Assembly: GCF_002005145.1 (NCBI RefSeq)
Contig: NZ_CP019698.1
Coordinates: 2,294,001 to 2,358,000 of the forward strand
DNA: 64,000 bases
Source: Desulforamulus ferrireducens
Lineage (GTDB): Bacteria; Bacillota; Desulfotomaculia; Desulfotomaculales; Desulfotomaculaceae
Reading direction: 5' to 3'
The notes beneath the pieces are model-generated. The model was not told the origin of the DNA. It searched no databases and saw nothing but the letters and a program-made list of their open reading frames with translations. Numbering within the stretch: position 1 is the first letter of the stretch; each line of letters begins with the position of its first letter. Position numbers and translations under genes: made by a program. Below are positions 8,831 through 18,528 of this stretch, in pieces.

Positions 8831-10340
8831 TATATGAGCATTTTGCAAAATAAGTTTTTTTGAAAGATCAACAGATTACTCAAAGCATCCAATTGGTAAA
8901 TTTTAAAAAAACCACACTTTTGACAGCTTAATTACTAAAAAAGAAGACAAGGGCAGAATTTTTAGCGTTGCCTAAAAAATACGATAGTGCTTAAAAGCAA
9001 GAGACCTTATGCTGCTTTTTGTAGTGATTGCTTACAAGCCAAAGCGCCGACCAATAAAACAATCATGTTTAGCAACAGATGAGTTTTAACTTTTTTGATT
9101 CCCCAAACATGCAACCGATTGGCTGTAAGATGAACTTTTAGTCTTGAATTTACTCTCTCGACGGCTGTTCTCTGGTCATACAACTCTTCCCATTTTCTGG
9201 TGTTTCGATGAGGACTGGAGTAACGACGCAGATCTTCTTTAATATTGACTTTTTTGACCAGCCCGTAATTTGAAGCGGAACACCAGGCAGAACCAAATGG
9301 ACAGTCTACCTTGCCGAGAATGTGGGGGCAACGAAATTTTAAAATGTTCTTATCTGCTCCCCAGTAGACCATCTCATAACCCATGGAGCAAACCGGAGTG
9401 CCATTGGATGTCATTCCAGCAGGGGGTTCTTTCTCGTTACGAAGGTTTAAGGGAATAATGGCCTGGGCTGAATTTTTGTGAGCTGCTTCATAGTTCTTTA
9501 GTTGGTCATAGCCTGCGTCCATAACATAAAACTTGGGTTTTTCATTCTCAGGAACAGATGAACTAACTTTTTCTATTAATACCGGGCCAAGATCACCATC
9601 ATTCACATTAGCAGGAGTAACTTCAAATGCTATAGGCAATTCGCTTTCGGTATCCACAGCCAGATGAAGTTTGTAGCCAAACCAGGTTACGGTATTGCCA
9701 AAGGAGTCTTTTTTAGCTCCCCAATCGCCATTGCCTGTATTCTTGCTTTTATGGCGTGCTTGTTTTTGTTCGTAAGCGTTAATAGCCGTACTATCTATAG
9801 CAATCACTTCGCCGCTGATAACGCCTTTTTCGCGGCACTCTTTCACCAAGGCCAGGAAAAGTTCTTCTGCCAAATTTAAGGTTGTTATCTTCTGAAATAC
9901 CCGGCTGAATGTGGCTATGGAAGGTACACTGCCTACGCCAAATCCGCATTGATAACGAAACCGTATATCAGATTTCAAACGGTCTACCAAGCCGGTAAAT
10001 GTGCTAATACCAACAAGGGGAGCTGCCAGCAATGCCCTCAAGATGGCATCTCTTCTAAAACCTTTAGCTCCTTGGGGTAATCGACTTCTTAGTTTGACAG
10101 TATATGGTTCCAGGGATAAGTTTGAAAAAAATAGATGCAATCGTTCTTTTAATTCAAGTTCCATCAATTCTTCGAAGGAAAATAGGGTTTGTTGGAGAAT
10201 ATACAAAGTGACTTCACTCCTTTGGGAAATTCTTGTTTAGTCACTTGAATTTTTCTCCAATGTTGGGGTGAAGTCCTTTTTTATCCTAAAATAAACCCTT
10301 GAGAATTCTGGATGTGTTCATTATGCAAAATGCTCATATA
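8831..10340 (-). mobile_element. IS1182-like insertion sequence, apparently complete
   Basis: The 1.5 kb element is bounded by near-perfect 20-base terminal inverted repeats. The left end reads TATATGAGCATTTTGCAAAA and the right end is its reverse complement with one mismatch. A single transposase gene fills the interior. The outermost TATA is self-complementary, so I cannot separate a short target duplication from the repeat end. It sits in the intergenic space between the Ca2+ ATPase promoter region and pdxT. Confidence 0.8.
9007..10206 (-). CDS. IS1182-family DDE transposase
   Basis: The 399-residue protein has the N-terminal helical region of these transposases: F-R-R-D-A-I-L-R-A-L-L-A and later F-R-Y-Q-C-G-F-G. 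The DDE catalytic core has the acidic residues in V-I-A-I-D-S-T-A and F-Y-V-M-D-A-G-Y-D, and the C-terminal E in R-T-A-V-E-R-V-N-S-R-L. It catalyses cut-and-paste movement of the surrounding element. Start is a TTG preceded by GGAGTG. No frameshift or internal stop is seen, so the element may be active. Confidence 0.88.
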   Translation of the reverse strand: MYILQQTLFSFEELMELELKERLHLFFSNLSLEPYTVKLRSRLPQGAKGFRRDAILRALLAAPLVGISTFTGLVDRLKSDIRFRYQCGFGVGSVPSIATFSRVFQKITTLNLAEELFLALVKECREKGVISGEVIAIDSTAINAYEQKQARHKSKNTGNGDWGAKKDSFGNTVTWFGYKLHLAVDTESELPIAFEVTPANVNDGDLGPVLIEKVSSSVPENEKPKFYVMDAGYDQLKNYEAAHKNSAQAIIPLNLRNEKEPPAGMTSNGTPVCSMGYEMVYWGADKNILKFRCPHILGKVDCPFGSAWCSASNYGLVKKVNIKEDLRRYSSPHRNTRKWEELYDQRTAVERVNSRLKVHLTANRLHVWGIKKVKTHLLLNMIVLLVGALACKQSLQKAA

Positions 10341-10370
10341 CATAAATAATTATTAACCTGTTAGGTTTAT

Positions 10371-10940
10371 TTATATTAAGGCAATGCTAGCGAGAAACAT
10401 TTGATGTATTTTCCTGTTATCATTTAATTCGGGGTGAAAGGATAGTCCAATTTGATTTTTATATCTAACCCCGACAATTTTTTGCTCTACCCTGGCAAGG
10501 ATCTCTACACCCGCACGGACTGATTCTACATAGGGTGCGCGGATAAAGGTCATGGGTACCTTACCTAGATCGCCAAATTGTTCCTCTGTGTAAAAGCTGC
10601 CCAGCTGTCTGCCATAGGCATTGCGCTTGACTGTTACCGGTAAAGTGCCAAAATAGCGGGCAGTATCGTTGGAAATCTCCTCCGCCAGCAGAATGAGCCC
10701 GGCACAGGTTGCCAAAACAGGTAATCCCCTGACTAACTTTTCCTTCAGCGGCTCAAACATGTCCAGTTCTCGGAGCAGTTTGCCTTGGGTGGTACTTTCA
10801 CCGCCGGGCAGAATTAGTCCGTCGAAATCTTGGCGGGCATCCTTTCCATTGCGAAGTTCAATATAATCCACGCCAAGCTGTGAAAGAATTTCCTCGTGCT
10901 CGGCAAAGGCCCCTTGTACGGCCAGTACTCCTACCTTCAT
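10371..10940 (-). CDS. pdxT: Pyridoxal 5'-phosphate synthase glutaminase subunit PdxT
   Basis: The 189-residue class I glutamine amidotransferase hydrolyses glutamine and passes ammonia to PdxS for de novo PLP synthesis. It shows K-V-G-V-L-A-V-Q-G-A-F-A-E-H at the start, the substrate loop L-P-G-G-E-S-T-T-Q, the nucleophile cysteine in A-T-C-A-G-L-I-L-L-A and the histidine of the triad in S-F-H-P-E-L. I chose the ATG at 10940. It lies one base after the pdxS stop, indicating translational coupling. An 11-codon upstream extension overlaps pdxS and lacks family similarity. Confidence 0.95.
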   Translation of the reverse strand: MKVGVLAVQGAFAEHEEILSQLGVDYIELRNGKDARQDFDGLILPGGESTTQGKLLRELDMFEPLKEKLVRGLPVLATCAGLILLAEEISNDTARYFGTLPVTVKRNAYGRQLGSFYTEEQFGDLGKVPMTFIRAPYVESVRAGVEILARVEQKIVGVRYKNQIGLSFHPELNDNRKIHQMFLASIALI

Positions 10941-10941
10941 A

Positions 10942-11817
10942 TTACTTGCCTCGCTCGGACATAAGCAGTTCAATTTCCTGCTCGTTAATACCCACCATAG
11001 CTTCGCCCAAATCCTCAGACAGCTCTGCTAATACCTTGGGATCTTGGTAATTGGTAACCGCCTTGACAATAGCCTGAGCTCTTTTTTCCGGATTTCCTGA
11101 CTTAAAAATACCAGAGCCGACAAAAACACCTTCCGCACCCAGCTGCATCATCAGGGCAGCGTCGGCAGGGGTGGCTATACCACCTGCGGCGAAATTGACC
11201 ACCGGCAGACGCTTATGCTTATGTACATAAAGCACCAATTCATAGGGCACCTGCAGTTCCTTAGCCTCTTGGTAAAGCTCATCTTCCCGCAGGCCAGCCA
11301 AGCGGCTAATTTGCCTATTGATCATTCTCATATGGCGTACCGCCTGCACAATATCACCGGTACCCGGTTCCCCCTTGGTGCGAATCATGGCGGCACCTTC
11401 ATTAATTCTACGTAAGGCTTCTCCCAAGTCCCTGGCACCACAGACAAAGGGCACCTTAAATTTGGTTTTGTCTATATGATGAACATCATCGGCAGGAGAA
11501 AGCACTTCGCTCTCATCTATAAAATCTATTTCAATGGCCTCCAGTATCTGAGCCTCCACAAAATGACCAATGCGACACTTGGCCATGACCGGAATGGAAA
11601 CTGCCTCCATAATGCCTTTAATCATTTTTGGGTCACTCATCCGGGAAACGCCACCGGCGGCACGAATATCTGCGGGAATACGTTCCAAAGCCATGACAGC
11701 ACAGGCTCCGGCAGCCTCCGCAATCTTAGCTTGTTCCGGCGTGGTTACATCCATAATCACGCCTCCCTTCAGCATCTGAGCCAGTTCCTTATTTAATTCA
11801 TATCTTTTACTATCCAA
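10942..11817 (-). CDS. pdxS: Pyridoxal 5'-phosphate synthase subunit PdxS
   Basis: The 291-residue TIM-barrel enzyme makes PLP from ribose 5-phosphate, glyceraldehyde 3-phosphate and ammonia supplied by PdxT. The sequence is highly conserved: [13 protein letters not shown], the catalytic lysine region M-A-K-C-R-I-G-H, and [14 protein letters not shown] near the end. It is the first gene of a pdxST operon and diverges from pdxR, which probably regulates it. Confidence 0.96.
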   Translation of the reverse strand: MDSKRYELNKELAQMLKGGVIMDVTTPEQAKIAEAAGACAVMALERIPADIRAAGGVSRMSDPKMIKGIMEAVSIPVMAKCRIGHFVEAQILEAIEIDFIDESEVLSPADDVHHIDKTKFKVPFVCGARDLGEALRRINEGAAMIRTKGEPGTGDIVQAVRHMRMINRQISRLAGLREDELYQEAKELQVPYELVLYVHKHKRLPVVNFAAGGIATPADAALMMQLGAEGVFVGSGIFKSGNPEKRAQAIVKAVTNYQDPKVLAELSEDLGEAMVGINEQEIELLMSERGK

Positions 11818-11868
11818 AGATATATCCCCCTTACGCTTTACATATTCTATGATATTGAGTATACTCTT

Positions 11869-11919
11869 AACTGGCCATATTAAAATATCCAGTTTAAAAT
11901 AATTCTACATAGCCAGTTT
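11869..11919. promoter_or_regulatory. Putative PdxR operator region between pdxS and pdxR
   Basis: Three copies of a CCAGTT half site lie in the 120-base divergent gap: AACTGG (inverted) at 11869-11874, CCAGTTT at 11889-11895 and CCAGTTT at 11913-11919. The two direct copies are 24 bases apart. MocR/PdxR regulators commonly bind a set of direct and inverted repeats in the space between their own gene and pdxST, so this is a reasonable operator candidate. Binding is inferred. Confidence 0.5.
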
Positions 11920-11937
11920 GGCGAAGGGGTTATCTAT

Positions 11938-13353
11938 ATGTTGACATATTCATTCGAGAATATAGGGTCAGAAAGTATGTATGAGTATCTCTACCAATGC
12001 ATTAAAAGGGATATTTTGCAAAAGAAATTAAAACCTGATGAAAAACTCCCCTCCAAGCGTATTTTTGCCAAGAACCTGGGGGTAAGTATTATTACCATTG
12101 AAAATGCCTATGCTCAGCTTGCGGCAGAGGGCTATATTTATTCGCTGCCCAAAAGGGGGTATTTTGTCTCGGATCTCAAAAAACAAACCATACATCCTAC
12201 CATAGAAAACCCCTTAGCAGAGCAAAGGCCAAAAAATGAGCCAGCCTATTATGCTGACTTTGTTAGGAATTCCGTAGCCCCGGATACCTTTCCCTTCTCT
12301 GTTTGGACCAGGCTGCTCAGGGAGGTAACCGCCACCGAAAATGAGCTGGCCTTACTGTCAGATACATCGGTGGGCGGCGTGATGAAATTAAGACAGGCCA
12401 TGGCTGAGCACCTCTACCAATTCCGTGGCATGTCAGTGGAACCTGAACAGATTATCGTAGGTGCCGGGACGCAGTACCTCTACAGCGTGATTATCCAACT
12501 GCTGGGTAGAAACCACCTATATGCCGTAGAAGATCCCGGCTATACCAAACTTACTAAAATATATGAGAGCAACGATGTTAAGTGCTGTCATATTCCTATG
12601 GATCATTTAGGCGTCATGCCAGATATTTTGAAAAGCAGTGGGGCAGACATTCTCCACATTACCCCCTCCCATCATTTTCCCACTGGTATTGTCATGCCAG
12701 TTAGTCGACGTTATGAACTGTTAAGTTGGGCCGCCAATGATTATCATCGCTATATTATTGAGGACGACTATGACTGTGAGTTTCGTCTGTCCGGCAAACC
12801 CATTCCTACCCTCCAGAGTATCGATGTCATGGAAAAGGTCATCTACATCAATACCTTTTCCAAAAGCCTGGCACCAACCTTTCGTATCAGCTATATGGTT
12901 CTGCCTAAACATCTGGTGGGTCGCTTTTATCAAAAGCTAGGCTTCTACTCCTGTACAGTGTCCAACTTTGAGCAGTTTACCCTGGCACGCTTTATCTCGG
13001 AGGGTTATTTTGAAAAACACATTAACCGCATGCGAACCTATTACCGCAAGCAACGGGATACCATTCTTAAGGCCATCCGCGAAAGCCCCTTAAACCCTTA
13101 TGTGACCATTCACGAAGAGGATTCCGGGCTGCACTTTTTGATGAAAGTTAACACCGATGTGCCAGATGCCAAATTGATTGCCGCAGCCAAAAAGGCCGGT
13201 ATTCGCATTGCCTGTGTCTCTACATATTATCACAAGGAGCAGGCTAATGATTCCCATACCATTATCATCAACTATTCCGGACTGGAACCAGCAAAAATTG
13301 AAACAGCTATCCAGCGCCTAAGTGAAAGCATTGTGGAGGTAATTCAAAGGTAA
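11938..13353 (+). CDS. pdxR: MocR/PdxR-type transcriptional regulator (GntR HTH fused to aminotransferase-like domain)
   Basis: The 471-residue protein has an N-terminal GntR winged helix. K-L-P-S-K-R-I-F-A-K-N-L-G-V-S and A-Y-A-Q-L-A-A-E-G-Y lie near residues 40-70. A fold type I aminotransferase-like domain from about residue 110 carries the PLP-binding lysine in N-T-F-S-K-S-L-A-P. MocR regulators sense PLP with this domain. The position immediately divergent from pdxST identifies it as PdxR by context. The ATG at 11938 follows GAAGGGG. Its 3' end overlaps the convergent jetD gene by 47 bases. Confidence 0.9.
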   Translation: MLTYSFENIGSESMYEYLYQCIKRDILQKKLKPDEKLPSKRIFAKNLGVSIITIENAYAQLAAEGYIYSLPKRGYFVSDLKKQTIHPTIENPLAEQRPKNEPAYYADFVRNSVAPDTFPFSVWTRLLREVTATENELALLSDTSVGGVMKLRQAMAEHLYQFRGMSVEPEQIIVGAGTQYLYSVIIQLLGRNHLYAVEDPGYTKLTKIYESNDVKCCHIPMDHLGVMPDILKSSGADILHITPSHHFPTGIVMPVSRRYELLSWAANDYHRYIIEDDYDCEFRLSGKPIPTLQSIDVMEKVIYINTFSKSLAPTFRISYMVLPKHLVGRFYQKLGFYSCTVSNFEQFTLARFISEGYFEKHINRMRTYYRKQRDTILKAIRESPLNPYVTIHEEDSGLHFLMKVNTDVPDAKLIAAAKKAGIRIACVSTYYHKEQANDSHTIIINYSGLEPAKIETAIQRLSESIVEVIQR

Positions 13354-14584
13354 AATTATCCACCACTAATAGGGCTTCTTGTTCCAAACGAATTTTCTCA
13401 TTTAACATCACTTTGATAACAGGCCAAAAGGATTCATATTCTTCTTGCTCTAACAGTTTTGCCAGCTGTCCGGCGTAATTTGCTTCCAGTTCATCACAAA
13501 AGGGCTTATGCCTGAGCAGGGTACTCTCGTCCATAAAAAGGGGTTTTATTGTGGGTATAACTTTTCTCAGGGCCACAAAGATCCTGAAACCTCCTAAGTC
13601 GATATCCCCCCAATGATAAAATGATATCCGGGTGTTAAATTGATAAAGGCTGGTTAAGAAGGTTCTCTTTTGGGGACCGGGAAAACCGCCCAGATAGATT
13701 AAAAGGGTGTCTTCAGCCATACCCCTGTTGACGAGATCATGGAAATTGGCCTTGTTTTCAATGGTCATAACCTTTGCCGCTTTCAGGGAGCCTATTTCCA
13801 TTTGGGCAAAGTATTTGGTGTCCACTACGCCGCCAAAGGGGGAATTGCTATAATCTATGACCTTATCCTGATGAAGCAGGGTTATGGCACCCCAGACCAA
13901 TATCTCCTCGGAGTTTTTTTCGATGCCCAGTTCCTGCATGACCTCGTCCTCCAGTAACTGGGCGTTTGGCAGCAGGTATTGTACCGCGATACGGGTCAAA
14001 CGGCCCTTGACCTTTTTTTGAAAGACCTTGCTCTGTCCTAGGTATTTTAAACTAAAGACCCGCTCCAGTAGCACAGCATCCTTTTTATCTTCCAGCCCCA
14101 GGAAGGTTTTTAATAATAATGCCCTTTCCTCTGGTTCCTCCGGCAGTAGTGGCGGAAAGTCTTTTTTCTCTTGCAATTCCCTCAGGCAATCCTGCAGGAA
14201 AGCCTTGATCCAGTCTTGCGTTATTTGGGGCAAGAGGCTTGCTATTTCCGCTGCCACTGCCTTTACTTTGTCTATTCTGGGTTGCCGCCCAATGGCAGCA
14301 TAGGCTTGGTCTAGCTGCTCCAGGTTTAGCCAAACCGCAGCAAGTAAATTGCCCTTTTCAAAGGGCAACCATTGATAGGCAACAATCCCCTGCCGCGACA
14401 AATCCTCCACCACCTGATGAATGGCCTGTTTGAGGTGAGGTTCCTCACCTTTCCAATACCAGGGAAAGTTCTTGGCGTTAAAGGATAGGGATATTCTGCG
14501 GTTGACTTTGGCTGTGCCCTGATAATGGAGACTTTTTTCATATTTATCCAACAGTTTGTTTAAGATATATTCCTTAAAATCCAT
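13307..14584 (-). CDS. jetD: Wadjet defence nuclease subunit JetD (Toprim-like, DUF2220)
   Basis: The 425-residue protein has the C-terminal Toprim-like domain of JetD nucleases. T-I-E-N-K-A-N-F near residue 260 carries the likely catalytic glutamate, and Y-H-W-G-D-I-D-L-G-G-F-R-I carries the DxD pair. JetD cleaves closed circular DNA that the JetABC SMC complex has extruded, which protects cells from plasmids. I chose the ATG at 14584 because it lies five bases after the jetC stop. The 37-codon extension upstream lies inside jetC and is not family-like. It is the last gene of the operon and runs 47 bases into pdxR on the opposite strand. Confidence 0.88.
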   Translation of the reverse strand: MDFKEYILNKLLDKYEKSLHYQGTAKVNRRISLSFNAKNFPWYWKGEEPHLKQAIHQVVEDLSRQGIVAYQWLPFEKGNLLAAVWLNLEQLDQAYAAIGRQPRIDKVKAVAAEIASLLPQITQDWIKAFLQDCLRELQEKKDFPPLLPEEPEERALLLKTFLGLEDKKDAVLLERVFSLKYLGQSKVFQKKVKGRLTRIAVQYLLPNAQLLEDEVMQELGIEKNSEEILVWGAITLLHQDKVIDYSNSPFGGVVDTKYFAQMEIGSLKAAKVMTIENKANFHDLVNRGMAEDTLLIYLGGFPGPQKRTFLTSLYQFNTRISFYHWGDIDLGGFRIFVALRKVIPTIKPLFMDESTLLRHKPFCDELEANYAGQLAKLLEQEEYESFWPVIKVMLNEKIRLEQEALLVVDNFTFELPPQCFHLGAG

Positions 14585-14588
14585 GGCG

Positions 14589-17500
14589 CTAGACTCCTTC
14601 AACCTCCGCCTCCCTGGGATCAAAGGTTTTGATAATGGTCTCATTCTTAATCCTGGTGACACAGAGGTTCCTGTCCACCAAGGGGGCGATGTCACCGATT
14701 TTTTCTGTGGGAGCAGAGAGAATCACCTGCAAGCCTAACTTACGGATGAGGTTAATGCTTTCTTTGATTCGCTGATGATCCATCTTGCTGTAGGCTTCGT
14801 CAAAGACCAGAAGCCGCACCGTGTTGTCCTGGTTCCTGCTCTTGATCCTGTAGAGCTGCGCAAAGGAGGCCAATACCGAAATATAAAAGGGCGTCTGTGT
14901 TTCTCCCCCAGACTTTTTGGCAATAACCCTGGATAACCTTGATTCCATGCCCCGGTCGTCGGTGACAGTCAGGTCAAAATCCAGGTAGGTACGGTAGTCA
15001 GTAAACTTATCCAGGTTTCTGCTTAGTTCTTCCCGCCGATCTGCATTGACCAGGCCTTCATCCACATCAATAATCTGCCGGAAAAGTTCCTCCACCGTAT
15101 CCTGATATTTACTCTGAAAGGAGGCAGAGAAAAGGGTTAACCCTTCCAACAACAGATCGTCGGTAATCATGTCGTAGTACTTTTTATAGTGGGGGTTAGG
15201 GGTGACGGTAAATCTATACTTGTCCCGGCCAAAGGGTATATCTTTTAGGGCTTTGTTTAAATCATCAATTTGCTCCCGGGCATCCTCAATGTTTTTCTTC
15301 AGCTTACTGATAAAATCTTCCTTAAACTGCTCCTGGGCTTTGGCCTGGGCCTCCTTAATTTTGGCTTCATACTGAACCAGCAGGGTATCCTCCAGACTCT
15401 TTAATTCCTGAGCATAGGCAGCATTGCCCTGGTCATGCACATCTAAGGCTCCGTTATAATCTCGGTTGTAAATAATTCTGGTCTGCAATAAAGCATTCCA
15501 TTTATTTTCCTTGCGGCTTTCGGTGCCTTTCACCGTGGTGGTAAAAATATTTACGATATTATCGGGTTCTTTACGCTGGGCCAGTTCCTGCCGGAACCTG
15601 GGTTCCCCCACCGCTGCCACCCAGGCATCCTCATATTTACTGCCAATCTCTGCTATTTTATTGTTCAAATCCCTCTTCAGGAGGGGTAGTGCATCTTCCT
15701 TTTCTTCCTTCTCACTTTGGCACTTGCCCTGATACTTGGCCAAATCCTTTATTTGTTTGTTGACCACAGTAATATCTGCTTCTACTTCCTTTAATAATTC
15801 TTCCACCCTGGTCAGGTAACTCAAATCCAGGGCACCCAACTGCTTCGTAGCCTCAGCCAGGTCAGCCTTAACCCGGGGCAACCTGTCTACGGCTTGTTTA
15901 TGCTGCAGCATACTGTGGATGTTCTCATCATTAATATAACTGGTGTTCCTAAATTGGGCCAGTTTAGTGACCTTTGGCCCAAGGGCAGCCATCCTCTCCG
16001 ACACTTCTTTGTATTTGGTTTCCTTCAGACTTAGCTGATTGAGTACAGCCTGGCGCCCGATGTAAGGGGTTTCATATCTTTGGGGATTTAACTGCCTGGC
16101 CACATAATTGTGGTAAAGCATACAACTGGGGGTAATGGCAGTGGGGAAATTCCTAAGTTTCTCCACCTGTTCACACTTAATCACCTGTCCCAGCAGGTAG
16201 TTGGCGTAAGCCCTGGCATAGGGGTTGCTGCTTTCCACCTCTTCAGCCAGGCTGCCGGCTTTCGGCCGGGGGTTGCGGGCCATAATTTTCTCCAGATCCA
16301 CAATACCCACGTCATAAATTTTATGGGTAAATTTAAATTCATCATAAATCTTTAAGGCCGCCACAAAATACCTGGGTTCCACAATTAAATAAAACTTCTG
16401 TGTATGCAGATAGCCTTCAATGGCGTTACGCCATTTATCACTCCTTATCTCCAGCAGATCAGCAAAAATCTGTGGTGTAATTTCCCTTTGGTATCGGCTG
16501 GAAAGTTTTTCGGCAATTAATTTTTTTAATTCCATTACCGCCGGGGGAAAGGCCTTAATTCCCTGGCGCAGGTTATTAATCTCCTCTTCCAGTTTACCTA
16601 ACTCCTGCTCGAGGCCAGCTAACTCTGTCCTGTGGGCGGCATAGGCATCATTGATTTGGTTGACGTAGGCCTGCAGGGCCTGCTGAACAGCAGCTAATTT
16701 TTCCTTAGTTATTAAGGAATAGTTGCCGGTAGCAACCTCGGCCAAAAAGCCCAGTTGTTCTGCCAGCGGAGGAAATTGGTTTAAATTTTCCTGGCACCAC
16801 TGATAGACTTCCCGCCAGGTATACAAGACACCTTTGATAAGACCAAGGAGAATCTCTTGACTGTGTTCAATGGCTGTCTCTTCCCTTTGCAGGTCTTTAA
16901 TTTGACGCCCCAGTTCTTCCCTTTTCCTGAACACATCGGAATTTATCTTTTCGGTAAACAGGCGATCCCTCTCTTGCTGGAGGGCGGTTAGTTCCCTTTC
17001 TTTTTCTTGCAGGTTTATTTCATTGGCCTTAATCTTATCCTGTAATTCACTAATATCCCGGGATATTTTAGCAACTTTGTTTTGCAGTTGTTCCTGAGTA
17101 GCCCGGTCAATTAAATACCTTTGTATTTCTAATCTGTGTAACTCTTCGCTAAAGCTTTTGTGTTGACTTTCAATTTCCCGTAAAATACCGATTCTTTTTT
17201 TGACTATCTCCAGTTCTTGTTCCAGTTGTTTATAATAGCGAATGTTCTCCTGCATGTCCGTGATGTCGATTTTGTTTTCCACATCGCAGACAAACTCACT
17301 GATAAACCCTTTAATGTCCATAATAGGCGAAAAGGGCACAGCCTTTTTTAACAAACGGAAAAATTTTTTATTGATCTGGCCCAGTTTGCCCAGCAGTACT
17401 TCCTGATACTTACTGTTGGTTTCAAAAAAGTCATACTTGCCCCTGGGGTAATGATTATGAAAATAGGCTTTAAGACCCTTGCGGTTTAACTCGGTGCCTT

Positions 17501-17927
17501 CCACAACAAAGTGGTTCACCGGTAATTGACTATTTAAATAAAAGAACTGATGGTCATGGGTGCCATCACTATAACAGTCAAAAACAACCCCCAGGCAAAA
17601 ATACCGGTTATTTTTTTGGTCATGAAACTCTAAGACCACATAGCTGGCAAAATCATCATTCCTCAGATAAACAGTATTGGTTTGTTCATCCTCGGCCACT
17701 TCTCCCCGCAAATAGCCCTTCAGGGAGCGCTGGGACTTGTCGTTGGCCGCTTTATTAAAGTAAAAACCACTGGTATCACCCAGCAGCACTAATTGTAAGG
17801 CATCAATAATGGTGGACTTACCCGAGCCGTTCTTGCCGGTTAAAAAATTAATCTGAGTGGAAAAATCGATGCACTGGTATTTGATATAATGCCAGTTAAT
17901 CAATAACATCCTGGTCAGCAGTATCAT
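14589..17927 (-). CDS. jetC: Wadjet SMC-like ATPase JetC
   Basis: The 1112-residue protein is an SMC/MukB-type ATPase. The Walker A motif G-K-N-G-S-G-K-S-T lies near residue 32. A long coiled-coil region of alternating charged and Leu residues runs from about 210 to 920 with a hinge-like interruption. The ABC signature S-G-G-E-T-Q and Walker B L-L-V-F-D-E-A-Y-S-K-M-D are close to the C-terminus. It would hydrolyse ATP to extrude DNA loops. Its first 32 bases overlap the end of jetB, so translation is probably coupled. Confidence 0.9.
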   Translation of the reverse strand: MILLTRMLLINWHYIKYQCIDFSTQINFLTGKNGSGKSTIIDALQLVLLGDTSGFYFNKAANDKSQRSLKGYLRGEVAEDEQTNTVYLRNDDFASYVVLEFHDQKNNRYFCLGVVFDCYSDGTHDHQFFYLNSQLPVNHFVVEGTELNRKGLKAYFHNHYPRGKYDFFETNSKYQEVLLGKLGQINKKFFRLLKKAVPFSPIMDIKGFISEFVCDVENKIDITDMQENIRYYKQLEQELEIVKKRIGILREIESQHKSFSEELHRLEIQRYLIDRATQEQLQNKVAKISRDISELQDKIKANEINLQEKERELTALQQERDRLFTEKINSDVFRKREELGRQIKDLQREETAIEHSQEILLGLIKGVLYTWREVYQWCQENLNQFPPLAEQLGFLAEVATGNYSLITKEKLAAVQQALQAYVNQINDAYAAHRTELAGLEQELGKLEEEINNLRQGIKAFPPAVMELKKLIAEKLSSRYQREITPQIFADLLEIRSDKWRNAIEGYLHTQKFYLIVEPRYFVAALKIYDEFKFTHKIYDVGIVDLEKIMARNPRPKAGSLAEEVESSNPYARAYANYLLGQVIKCEQVEKLRNFPTAITPSCMLYHNYVARQLNPQRYETPYIGRQAVLNQLSLKETKYKEVSERMAALGPKVTKLAQFRNTSYINDENIHSMLQHKQAVDRLPRVKADLAEATKQLGALDLSYLTRVEELLKEVEADITVVNKQIKDLAKYQGKCQSEKEEKEDALPLLKRDLNNKIAEIGSKYEDAWVAAVGEPRFRQELAQRKEPDNIVNIFTTTVKGTESRKENKWNALLQTRIIYNRDYNGALDVHDQGNAAYAQELKSLEDTLLVQYEAKIKEAQAKAQEQFKEDFISKLKKNIEDAREQIDDLNKALKDIPFGRDKYRFTVTPNPHYKKYYDMITDDLLLEGLTLFSASFQSKYQDTVEELFRQIIDVDEGLVNADRREELSRNLDKFTDYRTYLDFDLTVTDDRGMESRLSRVIAKKSGGETQTPFYISVLASFAQLYRIKSRNQDNTVRLLVFDEAYSKMDHQRIKESINLIRKLGLQVILSAPTEKIGDIAPLVDRNLCVTRIKNETIIKTFDPREAEVEGV

Positions 17928-18528
17928 CTTTCTCCCCCTCTTCCTTCAATTGTTCATATAGCTTGCTGATTTTTTCGTTGGAAACTAACATTTCAATGGA
18001 TGGATAGATAACCAGCCGGGTATCGGCCTTGGTCCAATCGCCTTCAATTTTTTCAATTAGATTGAAACGCTTGAGGGTATTTAAACCCTCCCTTAAATTT
18101 ACGTCCGGCGGCTTTTTGTCCAACAGGCCCAGGTAAAACATTTTTTCCACCATGTCTCCCACAGTGGTGGTGCACTGCTTGGCCAGGGACACCTTTTCCC
18201 TACTCTCCTCATAAATCAGCCTGAGGGTATATAAAAAATAAGTAGTATGCTTGTCTAAACGGTAGCGGTTGCTGCCAAACCTGTTATAAGCGGCTATAAC
18301 CCCCCGGTAAGAGTCATTTTGCAAGCACCAGCCAGCCACCCCCAGATATGCTTCCATTAGGGAGTGGTGCCGCTCCACAAAGCGGAAGTCTTTGTTAATC
18401 AGCAGGCTTTTGGTTTTAGGGTCATATTCATCCCGGAGGATAAAGGTCTTGCTTAATAAAAGGTTAACCACCCGCATAAACTCTTCTTTATCCCTGTCCG
18501 TTAACTTTTCCCAGTCTTCTGCCCACAT
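17896..18528 (-). CDS. jetB: Wadjet subunit JetB (DUF4194, MukE/kite-like)
   Basis: The 210-residue protein matches the DUF4194 subunit that acts as the kite-type partner of the SMC-like JetC. Its predicted winged-helix content fits: a helical start E-D-W-E-K-L-T-D-R-D-K-E, F-R-F-V-E-R-H-H-S-L-M-E-A-Y-L-G, and a C-terminal segment L-N-T-L-K-R-F-N-L-I-E-K. The gene starts inside the jetA stop (TGATG overlap) and its end overlaps jetC. Identification rests on family pattern and operon position. Confidence 0.82.
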   Translation of the reverse strand: MWAEDWEKLTDRDKEEFMRVVNLLLSKTFILRDEYDPKTKSLLINKDFRFVERHHSLMEAYLGVAGWCLQNDSYRGVIAAYNRFGSNRYRLDKHTTYFLYTLRLIYEESREKVSLAKQCTTTVGDMVEKMFYLGLLDKKPPDVNLREGLNTLKRFNLIEKIEGDWTKADTRLVIYPSIEMLVSNEKISKLYEQLKEEGEKDDTADQDVID

